A stretch of DNA of 64,000 nucleotides from JAEYZS01 sp964469265 (GTDB lineage: Bacteria > Bdellovibrionota > Bdellovibrionia > Bdellovibrionales > JAEYZS01), in NCBI GenBank assembly GCA_964469265.1, contig CAYXYF010000008.1, forward strand, positions 10,441 to 74,440, written 5' to 3'. Made by a program: the position numbers and the translations under genes. The notes under the pieces are model-generated. The model did no database searches and was not told the origin of the DNA. It saw nothing but the letters and a program-made list of their open reading frames with translations. Positions 33,255 to 40,479 of the stretch are shown here, one piece after another (position 1 is the first letter of the stretch; each line of letters opens with the position of its first letter).

Positions 33255-34058
33255 TTGCTTAGAAGAAACTTTTTTACCAGAGTTTTAGTTTCAGTTCTGC
33301 TTGTGAGCGTTCTTGTCTCAACAACCGCTAGAACTAATTTTTCAAACGAATTTGATTCTACTTTAAAAACTTGGTTAGCATACATGGGTTTTCAAGGAAG
33401 TGTTTTAGAGTATCAGAAAGTCTACAATAGCATGGGTTTTATTGATTACTTTCGCATTCTGCTCGAAGAAAAACTCAAGCCGGACTCTGGGGAGCGAACA
33501 GAACCTAAAATATTTTTTGAAATTACAGACAATGAAGCCTATGAGTTTGTAACCGTAAAGGTTCTAAATAAAGACATTAAGCACATGCCGTATATGTATG
33601 CAGACTGGATTGCCCGCTATGCAATATCTTCTGCGATTAAAAAAGTTTCAAAGATGCTGGCATTACAAGCTAAGACCACAAATATGGGTGACGGACTTTA
33701 CAGAGTCACAATTGATCCTGCAAAGACCACTGAGCCATCACGGTACCGTTTCAACCAAATCGAAGCATTCTACGAGGTCAATGATCGCATTTTGGATCTC
33801 ACAGTGACGGTCAAAGGCGATAAAGGGTATTTGCTTCTTTCGTTTTTGAAAGGTGAGATCAACGGTATCCTTAGAACTTTGGAAAATGGAAATCTTCCAG
33901 GCGCTACTTCTGCGACTTTAGTTTCTGGATTATTGAAAAGAACTTCAGATTATCTAATCCGCGATCTTTTAAAAGTTCCAGAAGCTGCCCATGAGATGCT
34001 TTTACAACTCGAACATAACCCCGAGCTAACAATAGAGGAATGGGGCCAGGCAGAGTAA
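33255..34058 (+). CDS. Exported protein of unknown function
   Basis: 267 residues starting at TTG 33255 (AGGGG about 7 nt upstream). An N-terminal hydrophobic signal follows two Arg (LRRNFFTRVLVSVLLVSVLVSTTA). The mature portion has no Cys, is mixed alpha/beta, and contains KPDSGERTEPKIFFEITDNEAYEFVTVKV and a C-terminal helix-rich part ending DLLKVPEAAHEMLLQL. No recognised family. The last 155 bp overlap, on the other strand, the C-terminal codons of the next gene, and both frames look protein-like there. Codon usage matches the neighbours. 24 bp after glpD. Confidence 0.65.
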   Translation: MLRRNFFTRVLVSVLLVSVLVSTTARTNFSNEFDSTLKTWLAYMGFQGSVLEYQKVYNSMGFIDYFRILLEEKLKPDSGERTEPKIFFEITDNEAYEFVTVKVLNKDIKHMPYMYADWIARYAISSAIKKVSKMLALQAKTTNMGDGLYRVTIDPAKTTEPSRYRFNQIEAFYEVNDRILDLTVTVKGDKGYLLLSFLKGEINGILRTLENGNLPGATSATLVSGLLKRTSDYLIRDLLKVPEAAHEMLLQLEHNPELTIEEWGQAE

Positions 34059-34377
34059 TCTTAACTAGCCCCGCTAAATAAAGTTTAGCCACGTCCGCAA
34101 CGAGAATACCAACCTCACTTCCCTTTGTTTTTAGCAAACTATCAATTGCTTCAGGTTTAAAGTGGAAAATTACATCGGGAGATAAAGGTGGACGAAGCTC
34201 AAATTTGGGCCTGTTGCCTTGTCTAAAATATGAGCATTGACAACTTTTCCCTATGAAAATCCCAATATCCACATTCTCTTTAATGTAGCTTGCAAGCGCA
34301 TGGCTTGCGGGCTTTTCCTCGAGGAAAGTTTTTGTTTTTTCAAAGTAGCTCTCTGGTGTGTTTGCAGTGTTGGACAT
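33904..34377 (-). CDS. SCP2-like protein, convergently overlapping its neighbour
   Basis: 157 residues, no signal peptide. The middle section (PPLSPDVIFHFKPEAIDSLLKTKGSEVGILVADVAKLYLAGLVKI) follows the sterol-carrier-protein-2 pattern: a beta strand, a helix over the lipid pocket, then short strands with a Gly. CQCSYF carries two Cys. Assignment as SCP2-like is tentative. The promoter in front is the best in the window (TTGACA, 17 bp, AATAAT) and ends 7 nt before the ATG, which strongly supports this start and a leaderless mRNA. Its last 155 bp overlap the opposite gene's coding region. Confidence 0.65.
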   Translation of the reverse strand: MSNTANTPESYFEKTKTFLEEKPASHALASYIKENVDIGIFIGKSCQCSYFRQGNRPKFELRPPLSPDVIFHFKPEAIDSLLKTKGSEVGILVADVAKLYLAGLVKITLPGPIPLLLARGYVRVVKASHGQLLELLKDRGLDNLKFFSIIQKLKSQK

Positions 34378-34413
34378 ATGGGGGATTATTCACCGCGCGT
34401 CTGGGGGTGTCAA
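34378..34413 (-). promoter_or_regulatory. Sigma70 promoter of the SCP2-like gene, leaderless
   Basis: On the minus strand: TTGACA (34413-34408, perfect), 17-bp spacer, AATAAT (34390-34385, 5 of 6), then CCCCCAT (7 nt) and the ATG at 34377. Consensus transcription start would be at the A of the ATG. No ribosome binding site could exist. Confidence 0.65.
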
Positions 34414-34450
34414 AATAAAAAATTTTAAGTTAAGTCAAGACGTTACATTA

Positions 34451-34480
34451 TTGACTCGGATTTAAAACCGCACATACACT
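34451..34480 (+). promoter_or_regulatory. Candidate sigma70 promoter of mreB
   Basis: TTGACT (34451-34456), 18-bp spacer, TACACT (34475-34480). Predicted start near 34487 gives a leader of about 42 nt containing the ribosome binding site AAGGA before the ATG at 34529, in contrast to the leaderless promoter that faces away from it 40 bp upstream. Confidence 0.45.
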
Positions 34481-34528
34481 AATGAGGTCGCATGACATAA
34501 TAATTCTTCTATAAGGAAAATACTTATC

Positions 34529-35575
34529 ATGAGCTTTTTCAACAAGATATCCGAATATTTTTCTCACGACATCGCTATTGACTTAGGCACCGCAAACACA
34601 CTCGTTTTCGCTAAAGGTCGCGGAATCATTTTAAATGAACCATCGGTTGTTGCTGTTCAAAAAAATGTAAGAGGCTCTCATCAAAGCCGCGTGCTCGCCG
34701 TGGGAAAAGAAGCAAAAGAAATGTTGGGTAGAACTCCTGGAAGTATTGTTGCCATTCGCCCAATCAAAGATGGCGTTATTGCAGACTTTGAAGTGACGCA
34801 ATCAATGCTGAAATATTTTATTTCAAAATCAACTGGCGCGAAAAAAAGTTTCATTCGTCCGAGGATTATTATCTGTGTTCCTTATGGCATCACACAGGTT
34901 GAGAAGAAAGCGGTTAAAGAATCCGCGCACTCGGCAGGAGCTCGTGAAGTTTATCTGATCGAAGAACCAATGGCTGCTGCAATCGGCGCGGGCCTTCCGA
35001 TCACTGAGCCAAGCGGAAACATGGTTGTTGATATCGGTGGCGGAACAACGGGTGTAGCTGTTATCTCTCTTGGCGGCATTGTATATTGTAAATCTATAAA
35101 AGTTGCTGGAGATAAGTTTGATGAAGCAATCGTAAACTATGTCCGCAGACAATTTAATCTTTTAATCGGAGAGCGCACTGCTGAGAATATAAAAATTGCG
35201 ATCGGAAACGCATATCCATTTGAACAAGAAAAGACGATGGAAATTAAAGGTCGCGACTTAGTCGCAGGAGCGCCGAAGACAATCGAGATCACAAGCACAC
35301 AGGTTCATGATGCATTAATGGATCCTCTCTCAGAGGTTGTCGATGCAGTGAAGACTGCTCTTGAAAAGACACCGCCTGAACTTGCAAGTGATATCGTTGA
35401 TAATGGCATTGTACTAACTGGTGGTGGAGCGTTGTTGTCGAACTTAGATGTATTGTTGAGAGAAAGAACTGGTTTACCAGTTTCAATCTCGGAAGATCCA
35501 CTTACTTGTGTTGTTATGGGGTCAGGAAAAGTGCTTGAGGAAATCAAGCTCCTCAGACAACTGACGACGGACTAA
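34529..35575 (+). CDS. mreB: Rod shape-determining protein MreB
   Basis: Bacterial actin homologue that organises lateral cell-wall synthesis. 348 residues, full length: IAIDLGTANTLVFAKGRGIILNEPSVVAV (phosphate 1), VVDIGGGTTGVAVISLGGIV (phosphate 2), GIVLTGGGALLSNLDVLLRE (adenosine loop) and EEPMAAAIGAGLP. AAGGA upstream gives a normal start. It is followed not by mreC/mreD but, after 3 bp, by a sigma-region-4-like gene, then an anti-sigma-like gene and a histidine kinase. This suggests either a second MreB paralogue or a rearranged mre locus. A paralogue elsewhere cannot be excluded from this window. Confidence 0.97.
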   Translation: MSFFNKISEYFSHDIAIDLGTANTLVFAKGRGIILNEPSVVAVQKNVRGSHQSRVLAVGKEAKEMLGRTPGSIVAIRPIKDGVIADFEVTQSMLKYFISKSTGAKKSFIRPRIIICVPYGITQVEKKAVKESAHSAGAREVYLIEEPMAAAIGAGLPITEPSGNMVVDIGGGTTGVAVISLGGIVYCKSIKVAGDKFDEAIVNYVRRQFNLLIGERTAENIKIAIGNAYPFEQEKTMEIKGRDLVAGAPKTIEITSTQVHDALMDPLSEVVDAVKTALEKTPPELASDIVDNGIVLTGGGALLSNLDVLLRERTGLPVSISEDPLTCVVMGSGKVLEEIKLLRQLTTD

Positions 35576-35578
35576 GCT

Positions 35579-36040
35579 ATGAAAGAAGCACAGATAAGAT
35601 CTGTCGCTTTATTTTTTTTCTACACCTTTCTCGATAAGAGTTTAGCTTTAAAAGCATCTATCGAGGCGTTATCACTGTATTCAAAACGTTTAAAAAAACG
35701 CGAGTCCCACGGACCTACGGAACCTTTGTTGGTTTATGCAACTTACAAGGTATGGAAAAAATATTCTAAAAAAAGAAACATCAAAACAAAAGACTTTGAA
35801 CTTGCGGCAGAGGGTTGGATTATTCCTGAAGGAATCAAGCTTGAGCCCTGGAGAGAATTCGTAAAAGACATTGATCCCCAACTTTACTTAGCTGTTATTT
35901 GGTCACAGTTATTGCAATTTAGTGACAAAGATATTTCTGAAGGTTTGGGAGTCACAGAGGGAAGCGTGCGATATAGAGTCGGGCGCGGACTAAAAGTGTT
36001 GGGAGACATCGTTCCTCCAGGTGGAGGCATCGATGCGTAA
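35579..36040 (+). CDS. Sigma factor-like protein (region 4 HTH)
   Basis: 153 residues. The C-terminal 45 residues (about 105-145), LYLAVIWSQLLQFSDKDISEGLGVTEGSVRYRVGRGLKVLGD, match ECF sigma region 4: a helix-turn-helix with the SDKDISEGLGVTEGSVRYRVGRGL pattern. The N-terminal half is short, basic and lacks the usual region 2 signature, so promoter melting by a standard ECF mechanism is doubtful; it may be a highly diverged sigma factor or a DNA-binding derivative. 3 bp after mreB and overlapping the anti-sigma-like gene by 8 bp, which supports a sigma/anti-sigma pair. The functional claim is inference. Confidence 0.6.
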   Translation: MKEAQIRSVALFFFYTFLDKSLALKASIEALSLYSKRLKKRESHGPTEPLLVYATYKVWKKYSKKRNIKTKDFELAAEGWIIPEGIKLEPWREFVKDIDPQLYLAVIWSQLLQFSDKDISEGLGVTEGSVRYRVGRGLKVLGDIVPPGGGIDA

Positions 36041-37121
36041 ACGTAATCTCAGCGAGTTTATGAGTATCGAGCTTCTCTATGATTATAAATCAGGAAAGCT
36101 TGATCCCCTAAGACGAGAAGCAGTCGAAGAAGCGCTACAGTCTTCGCCACGAGTAAGAGAAGAACTCAAAAAACTTTCTATCGGAATGTCGTATTGTGAC
36201 AAGCTAAAAAATGTTTCAGTTTCAGAGCCCTTGGTTGATCTGATTCTTAACGAACCAAAGCCAACCCAAAGAATATTTTCAAAGCTGAAGTGGACACGGT
36301 TGCCTCAACCTGTGCGATGGGCGTTTGAGGCTGTGGTTGTTGCCGTTGCCATTGCACTTTTTGTGACACAAATGCCAGAACTTTTTAAAGACAGTTCAAC
36401 ACCGTCAGAATCCATTGTGGTTAAAAAATTTGACGGCCGCGCTGTTGAGGAACAGGTTGAAGATTCAAGTGAGATTCAAGTTGAGGTAAAGCCTGAGGCA
36501 GTTCAAACGCCAGTTGTCGCGTCAAAAGAAATTCCTGAGCTCTTAAAACCACTTCTTCCAGAGGAAGAGGCAAAGCCTGACACTCCACAGGTCATAGCCA
36601 CAGCTCCAACCCCGCCGCCAGCCGCAGCTCCAGGGAAGACTGCTACCGCGGTGGTTTCAGAAACCGCAAAAGAAACGCCTGTTAAAAAAGGAAATGCTTA
36701 CGTCTACCGGATGACGATGAGAGCCGCCGATGTTGATACGATCACTCCAGAGATTGTAGCTTTAATTACGGGCCTTGGTGGTGAGAAGGCAGGGGAAGTT
36801 CAGCTGGGGTGGAGAAGAAAGGGTGGAAGTTATTTCCACTTTTCTATTCCGATGGTCAATAGCCCTGCTTTGAGAGAAGGTTTAAAAAAATATAGCACCT
36901 TTAATATTGTCAAATCTGCGCATCCCCGGGTGATGCCAGAAGATACCGAACGATATATTTTATGGTTAGAGAGAATACCTCCCCCATCAACAGAGACAGA
37001 AGAAGTAGATTCTAGTGCAGGGGAAGATGGAAACGCGCAAGGTGGGGCGCAGTCAACAGACGGTGAAGATTTGCAAGATTCACCACCAGGAAGCACTCAG
37101 GAAACGAATGAAGAAAATTAA
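36033..37121 (+). CDS. Anti-sigma-like single-pass membrane protein
   Basis: 362 residues. I set the start at ATG 36033 (GGAGG 5 nt upstream), not the GTG at 36021. Residues about 10-55 (ELLYDYKSGKLDPLRREAVEEALQSSPRVREEL) resemble the N-terminal sigma-binding domain of ECF anti-sigma factors but lack the zinc-binding Cys residues. One transmembrane helix follows at about 95-112 (AVVVAVAIALFVTQ). A Pro/Glu-rich periplasmic linker leads to a compact domain (YRMTMRAADVDTITPEIVALITGLGG to about residue 315) and a disordered acidic tail. Cytoplasmic binding of the sigma-like partner and periplasmic sensing is the expected logic. Overlaps the histidine kinase by 14 bp. Confidence 0.6.
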   Translation: MRKRNLSEFMSIELLYDYKSGKLDPLRREAVEEALQSSPRVREELKKLSIGMSYCDKLKNVSVSEPLVDLILNEPKPTQRIFSKLKWTRLPQPVRWAFEAVVVAVAIALFVTQMPELFKDSSTPSESIVVKKFDGRAVEEQVEDSSEIQVEVKPEAVQTPVVASKEIPELLKPLLPEEEAKPDTPQVIATAPTPPPAAAPGKTATAVVSETAKETPVKKGNAYVYRMTMRAADVDTITPEIVALITGLGGEKAGEVQLGWRRKGGSYFHFSIPMVNSPALREGLKKYSTFNIVKSAHPRVMPEDTERYILWLERIPPPSTETEEVDSSAGEDGNAQGGAQSTDGEDLQDSPPGSTQETNEEN

Positions 37122-39036
37122 AGAGATTTTTCTTTACCCGCAAAAATCCCTCAGAGCCATGCTGACTCTTTGGTTTCTATTGTTTTCTATTATTCCACTG
37201 GCATTCATTACAGGATACTCGCTTGTTCAGTTTGAAAGAGTATTTAGCGATGAAACACTCAAACGTTTGAATGATAACTTCATAGTGATCACTAAATCTA
37301 TTGATGAGCTCAAGGGATATCTAAAAACATCTGCAGACCTACATGTTGTTGACGATGATTTGGTTTACAATATGTCGACAAAAAATATTCCTAATTTAAA
37401 AAGAATCGCTTCGGATTGGTTATCTTCTGGATATCTCGATCAAATTGCACTGTTCGGGAAAGATGGACAACTGATTGTTTCATATAAAAAAGATGAAGAC
37501 GGTTTTATGATTAATGATACGCAGATGGAGAAGGGGGATATTTTTTTAAGTCGTCCTCTGCTTGAGTCCATCAATGAAAAAGGTCAGACAACTCTAACTG
37601 ATATTAATCCAAAGACTGGGTTTGATCTTATCTCTTATGCAAAAATAATCGGAAGACGAAAATCAATTGATGGATACCTGCAAGAGATCATAAGGATTGA
37701 TCAAAAGTTTATAGAGAACTTACAACTACGGTTTAATTTAGATGTGATAATTCTAGATAAGGATTTTCGGCCAGTTATTGCGACAAAGCCTGAGTTTTCA
37801 CTCGTCACGCCCTCAGCCTTCAAAAAAGGGGCAACCGACAATATTAAATTTATAACTATCGAAAGTAAGGAAGAACCTTACTCGGTTTTGATCAAACCCT
37901 TTGATAAAGACAATCCTGATATCAAGTTAGGCCTTGCATCTTCTAAAAAAGAGATTGAATCGACCATAAGCCAAATCAACAAAGCTGTATTTACAGTTGT
38001 AGCGGCAGTTGTTCTTTTAATCCTGGTGGTGCTCTGGATTGTGTCTCGAATACTAATTCGTCCGTTAACATTATTAATGAACGCGGTTAAAAACCTAGAA
38101 AGCGGCGAAGGCAATATGTATGTGCCCGCTGAATCAGGAACAGAGATCGGAGAGCTTTCGAAAAGCTTTAACGAGATGTCCAAAAAGGTTTCCAAGGCAC
38201 AAAGTGAACTTAAGGCAAAGGTCAAAGAGCTTGAGCGCGCCAATAAGGATTTACAAGATGCACAGGCCCAGCTTGTTCACTCTGCCAAGATGGGAAGCTT
38301 AGGACAAGTTGTGGCTGGAGTGGCTCACGAACTCAATAACCCGATTGGGTTTATCTACAGTAATATTGGAATTCTAAAAGAATATATTGAACGATATAAC
38401 GATCTTTTAAAGGTAGCTGAAAAAAATCCTAAAAAGCTAGAAGAAGCCAAAGAAGAACATGACTACGATTATATGATTAAAGACGTTCCTAAGCTCATAC
38501 GTTCGTGTGAAGAGGGTGCAAAGCGGGTCCGAGACATCGTGCTAAATTTAAAAAACTTCTCACGCTCCGATGAGCTCGAACGAAAAGAATATAATCTTGA
38601 AGAAGGCCTTGAGAGCACTCTTGAGATATTAAAAAGCGAATTTAAGGACCGTATCAAAATTCATAAGAGCTTTAAAAACATTCCGCCAATTAACTGTTAT
38701 GCAGGACAAATCAATCAGGTCTTTATGAATATTCTTTCAAACGCCGTCCAATCCATCGAGGGCAAGGGCGACATCTGGATTGAAACAAAGAAGAAAGGTC
38801 TTGAGATTGTGATATCGATTAGAGACAACGGAAAAGGGATACCTGAGAAAGCTTTAAATAAAATTTTTGACCCGTTCTTTACGACAAAACCCGTAGGTGA
38901 GGGGACTGGGCTTGGCCTTTCCATCTCCTATGGAATTATAGAAAAACACAATGGTCAAATCCTAGTCGACTCAGTAGCAGGTAAGGGCACTGAATTTAAG
39001 ATTATTTTACCCGTTGTGACACCTCAGAGTAATTAA
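37108..39036 (+). CDS. Membrane sensor histidine kinase
   Basis: Start at ATG 37108 (AGGAAA 4-5 nt upstream); the frame extends to 37015 inside the preceding gene. 642 residues. TM1 at about 17-38, a periplasmic sensor of about 250 residues (Cache-like strand pattern), TM2 at about 290-315, then a HAMP domain (RILIRPLTLLMNAVKNLESGEGN). A coiled coil follows, then the phosphoacceptor box VVAGVAHELNNPIGF with His407, and the ATPase domain with N box NILSNAVQS, G1 DNGKGI, F box FDPFFTTK and G2 GTGLGLSI. All catalytic motifs are intact. No response regulator is adjacent, so it is an orphan here. An operator-like palindrome begins at its stop codon. Confidence 0.9.
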   Translation: MKKIKEIFLYPQKSLRAMLTLWFLLFSIIPLAFITGYSLVQFERVFSDETLKRLNDNFIVITKSIDELKGYLKTSADLHVVDDDLVYNMSTKNIPNLKRIASDWLSSGYLDQIALFGKDGQLIVSYKKDEDGFMINDTQMEKGDIFLSRPLLESINEKGQTTLTDINPKTGFDLISYAKIIGRRKSIDGYLQEIIRIDQKFIENLQLRFNLDVIILDKDFRPVIATKPEFSLVTPSAFKKGATDNIKFITIESKEEPYSVLIKPFDKDNPDIKLGLASSKKEIESTISQINKAVFTVVAAVVLLILVVLWIVSRILIRPLTLLMNAVKNLESGEGNMYVPAESGTEIGELSKSFNEMSKKVSKAQSELKAKVKELERANKDLQDAQAQLVHSAKMGSLGQVVAGVAHELNNPIGFIYSNIGILKEYIERYNDLLKVAEKNPKKLEEAKEEHDYDYMIKDVPKLIRSCEEGAKRVRDIVLNLKNFSRSDELERKEYNLEEGLESTLEILKSEFKDRIKIHKSFKNIPPINCYAGQINQVFMNILSNAVQSIEGKGDIWIETKKKGLEIVISIRDNGKGIPEKALNKIFDPFFTTKPVGEGTGLGLSISYGIIEKHNGQILVDSVAGKGTEFKIILPVVTPQSN

Positions 39037-39058
39037 ACTGTCTCAATATGAGACAGTT
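39036..39058. promoter_or_regulatory. Palindromic operator TGTCTCA-N3-TGAGACA, site 2
   Basis: Core TGTCTCA-ATA-TGAGACA at 39039-39055, extended to 10-bp arms (AACTGTCTCA / TGAGACAGTT). It starts on the last base of the histidine kinase gene and lies upstream of the 39095 gene, 25 bp before a TATAAT. Same arms and spacing as 15159-15175. No T tract follows directly. Confidence 0.6.
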
Positions 39059-39082
39059 CATTAAAAAAATCAGATTCCGATA

Positions 39083-39088
39083 TATAAT
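39083..39088 (+). promoter_or_regulatory. -10 box of a leaderless transcript
   Basis: Perfect TATAAT, 6 nt before the ATG at 39095, with no ribosome binding site. The -35 is weak (TTAAAA at 39061, 16-bp spacing), suggesting dependence on an activator such as one bound at the palindrome immediately upstream. Confidence 0.5.
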
Positions 39089-39094
39089 ATTGAT

Positions 39095-39559
39095 ATGAAG
39101 CTTTATATTTCTATTGCTGTGTCGTTAGTTCTGGGATCTCCAGGAGTGATGGCGCAACTGAAACATTCTGAATCTCGAGTCAATGAGCATCTTCAAAAGA
39201 CTCATAAGAAAATTGAAATTGAATCTGCCAAGCGTGAAGTTGAACTTCAAAAAACTGCGCCTAAAAATCTTAAACCCGTGCAAATTCCTCCAAAGAAAAA
39301 ACCATTTATAGTAGAGCCGCCCACTCCGCAGGCTGACAAAAAGATAATGCGTGACCAATATGACCACGGCGTAGCTAAAGATCCGTCAACAGAGTTTGAA
39401 CAACAAATTATTGATGCTCGCGGTTCTCCAACCGTAGAAGAGCAGCAAGCCGAGTATATCAGGCAGTTTAAAGAAAACGCGGCAAGAGCAGGAGTTAAAG
39501 TGGAAGTCGATCCGAAGACTTTAAAAGCGCGGCCCGTGGGTGACGGAGGCTCAAGATAA
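39095..39559 (+). CDS. Secreted charged protein
   Basis: 154 residues: signal peptide (MKLYISIAVSLVLGSPGVMAQ), then a helical, Lys/Glu-rich part (SRVNEHLQKTHKKIEIESAK) and a Pro/Lys stretch (KPVQIPPKKKPFIVEPPTP). No Cys in the mature part and no family recognised. Transcription is likely controlled by the palindrome at 39036-39058 and the leaderless TATAAT. It lies between the histidine kinase and a strong terminator, so it may be the last gene of that set or a separate unit activated in response to it. Confidence 0.6.
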   Translation: MKLYISIAVSLVLGSPGVMAQLKHSESRVNEHLQKTHKKIEIESAKREVELQKTAPKNLKPVQIPPKKKPFIVEPPTPQADKKIMRDQYDHGVAKDPSTEFEQQIIDARGSPTVEEQQAEYIRQFKENAARAGVKVEVDPKTLKARPVGDGGSR

Positions 39560-39561
39560 TT

Positions 39562-39580
39562 TCTAAATTCAGAATTTAGA
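39562..39580. repeat. Short inverted repeat after the 39095 gene
   Basis: TCTAAATTC / GAATTTAGA with a single-base centre directly after the gene, 5 bp before the terminator stem. AT-only stem; role unknown. Confidence 0.5.
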
Positions 39581-39585
39581 TATAA

Positions 39586-39615
39586 AAAAAGCCAAGGTGT
39601 TAAACCTTGGCTTTT
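39586..39615. terminator. Bidirectional rho-independent terminator
   Basis: AAAAAGCCAAGGT / ACCTTGGCTTTTT with a 5-nt loop and T runs on both sides. It sits between the convergent genes at 39559 and 39639 and can serve both. Confidence 0.92.
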
Positions 39616-39638
39616 TATTTTTGTGATCTGAGATCGAA

Positions 39639-40298
39639 TTAAACAACGATCTTAAAGCACTCTTTTAAGATTTCTCTGATTCTTGCCATATCTGTGATCC
39701 CAGCCTTTTTAAGACCAGCGATAAGAGCGTCAGAAAGATTACGAACTTGACCATTTTGGAGAGCGCGAGTTGCCTCAACAACAGTTGTATTTACTCTTGA
39801 TAAAGCGTCCGCAGTGTAAGTGGACTTACCGTTCAAAATTGGGAAAGCTTCAATTCTTAAGAATTTAACAATTCCTTCGCCTTGCTCACCCTTAACTAAA
39901 AGATTCTTAAGGCTAGCTACTGCTAAGAAGTTTGTCATATTGATTGCGATGTCTCGGTTTGCGTTGTTTGCAAGAGATTCAACTTCATCTCTTCTCAGTA
40001 AACCGTCTTGGATCGCCTTTGCGATATTGTCTGATGCTTTTTTAAAATCCAAACCAGTCACAACGTTTGTTTTATTTAATAGATTTGAAGCAGCATTTTG
40101 GGCTTGAACTGTAATTGTAGAGTTACCAGCTTTTCCCGCTTGTTGAGCTTTTCTTTCTCGAACTTCTCTTTGTTCTCTTGTTTCAGTGGTTGGTCTTGAT
40201 TCACGACCTTTACCACCATTTCCAACTCTGCTTGCAAAGGCATCAACTGAAGGGAGCGCCATTGAAGCGATAGCAACCGTTAGCAATAATTTTTTCAT
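39639..40298 (-). CDS. Secreted helical protein of unknown function
   Basis: Start at ATG 40298, which opens a signal peptide (MKKLLLTVAIASMALPSVDAFA) with GGAGG 9 nt upstream; the frame goes on to 40322. 219 residues. After a charged low-complexity segment with Arg, Glu, Gln, Thr (RESRPTTETREQREVRERK), residues about 65-215 form helices (ASNLLNKTNVVTGLDFKKASDNIAKAIQDG, VEATRALQNGQVRNLSDALIAGLK). A single Cys is near the C-terminus (ILKECFKIVV). Possibly an all-helical periplasmic protein; no family recognised. The 180 bp of sequence between it and the next gene is AT-rich with several TATA-like boxes and no gene. Confidence 0.65.
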   Translation of the reverse strand: MKKLLLTVAIASMALPSVDAFASRVGNGGKGRESRPTTETREQREVRERKAQQAGKAGNSTITVQAQNAASNLLNKTNVVTGLDFKKASDNIAKAIQDGLLRRDEVESLANNANRDIAINMTNFLAVASLKNLLVKGEQGEGIVKFLRIEAFPILNGKSTYTADALSRVNTTVVEATRALQNGQVRNLSDALIAGLKKAGITDMARIREILKECFKIVV

Positions 40299-40479
40299 GA
40301 AAGAATTCCTCCGTATGGTCATCAGGTAGGTCCTGAATTTAGTTTAATTTTTTTAATTTTTCTATTAAAAGTCTGTATCCTATAAAAAAGTAACTATGTG
40401 TTTATGTATAATTCACTGGCGCCTGTTCAAAATGATGCATTTCCTGTGCCCTCATTAACTAATATAGTTGAATTTGAGC

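Noticed and set aside
33255..33600. ATG at about 33249 as start of the exported protein
   Set aside because: It is in another frame; the TTG at 33255 with AGGGG upstream gives the signal peptide.
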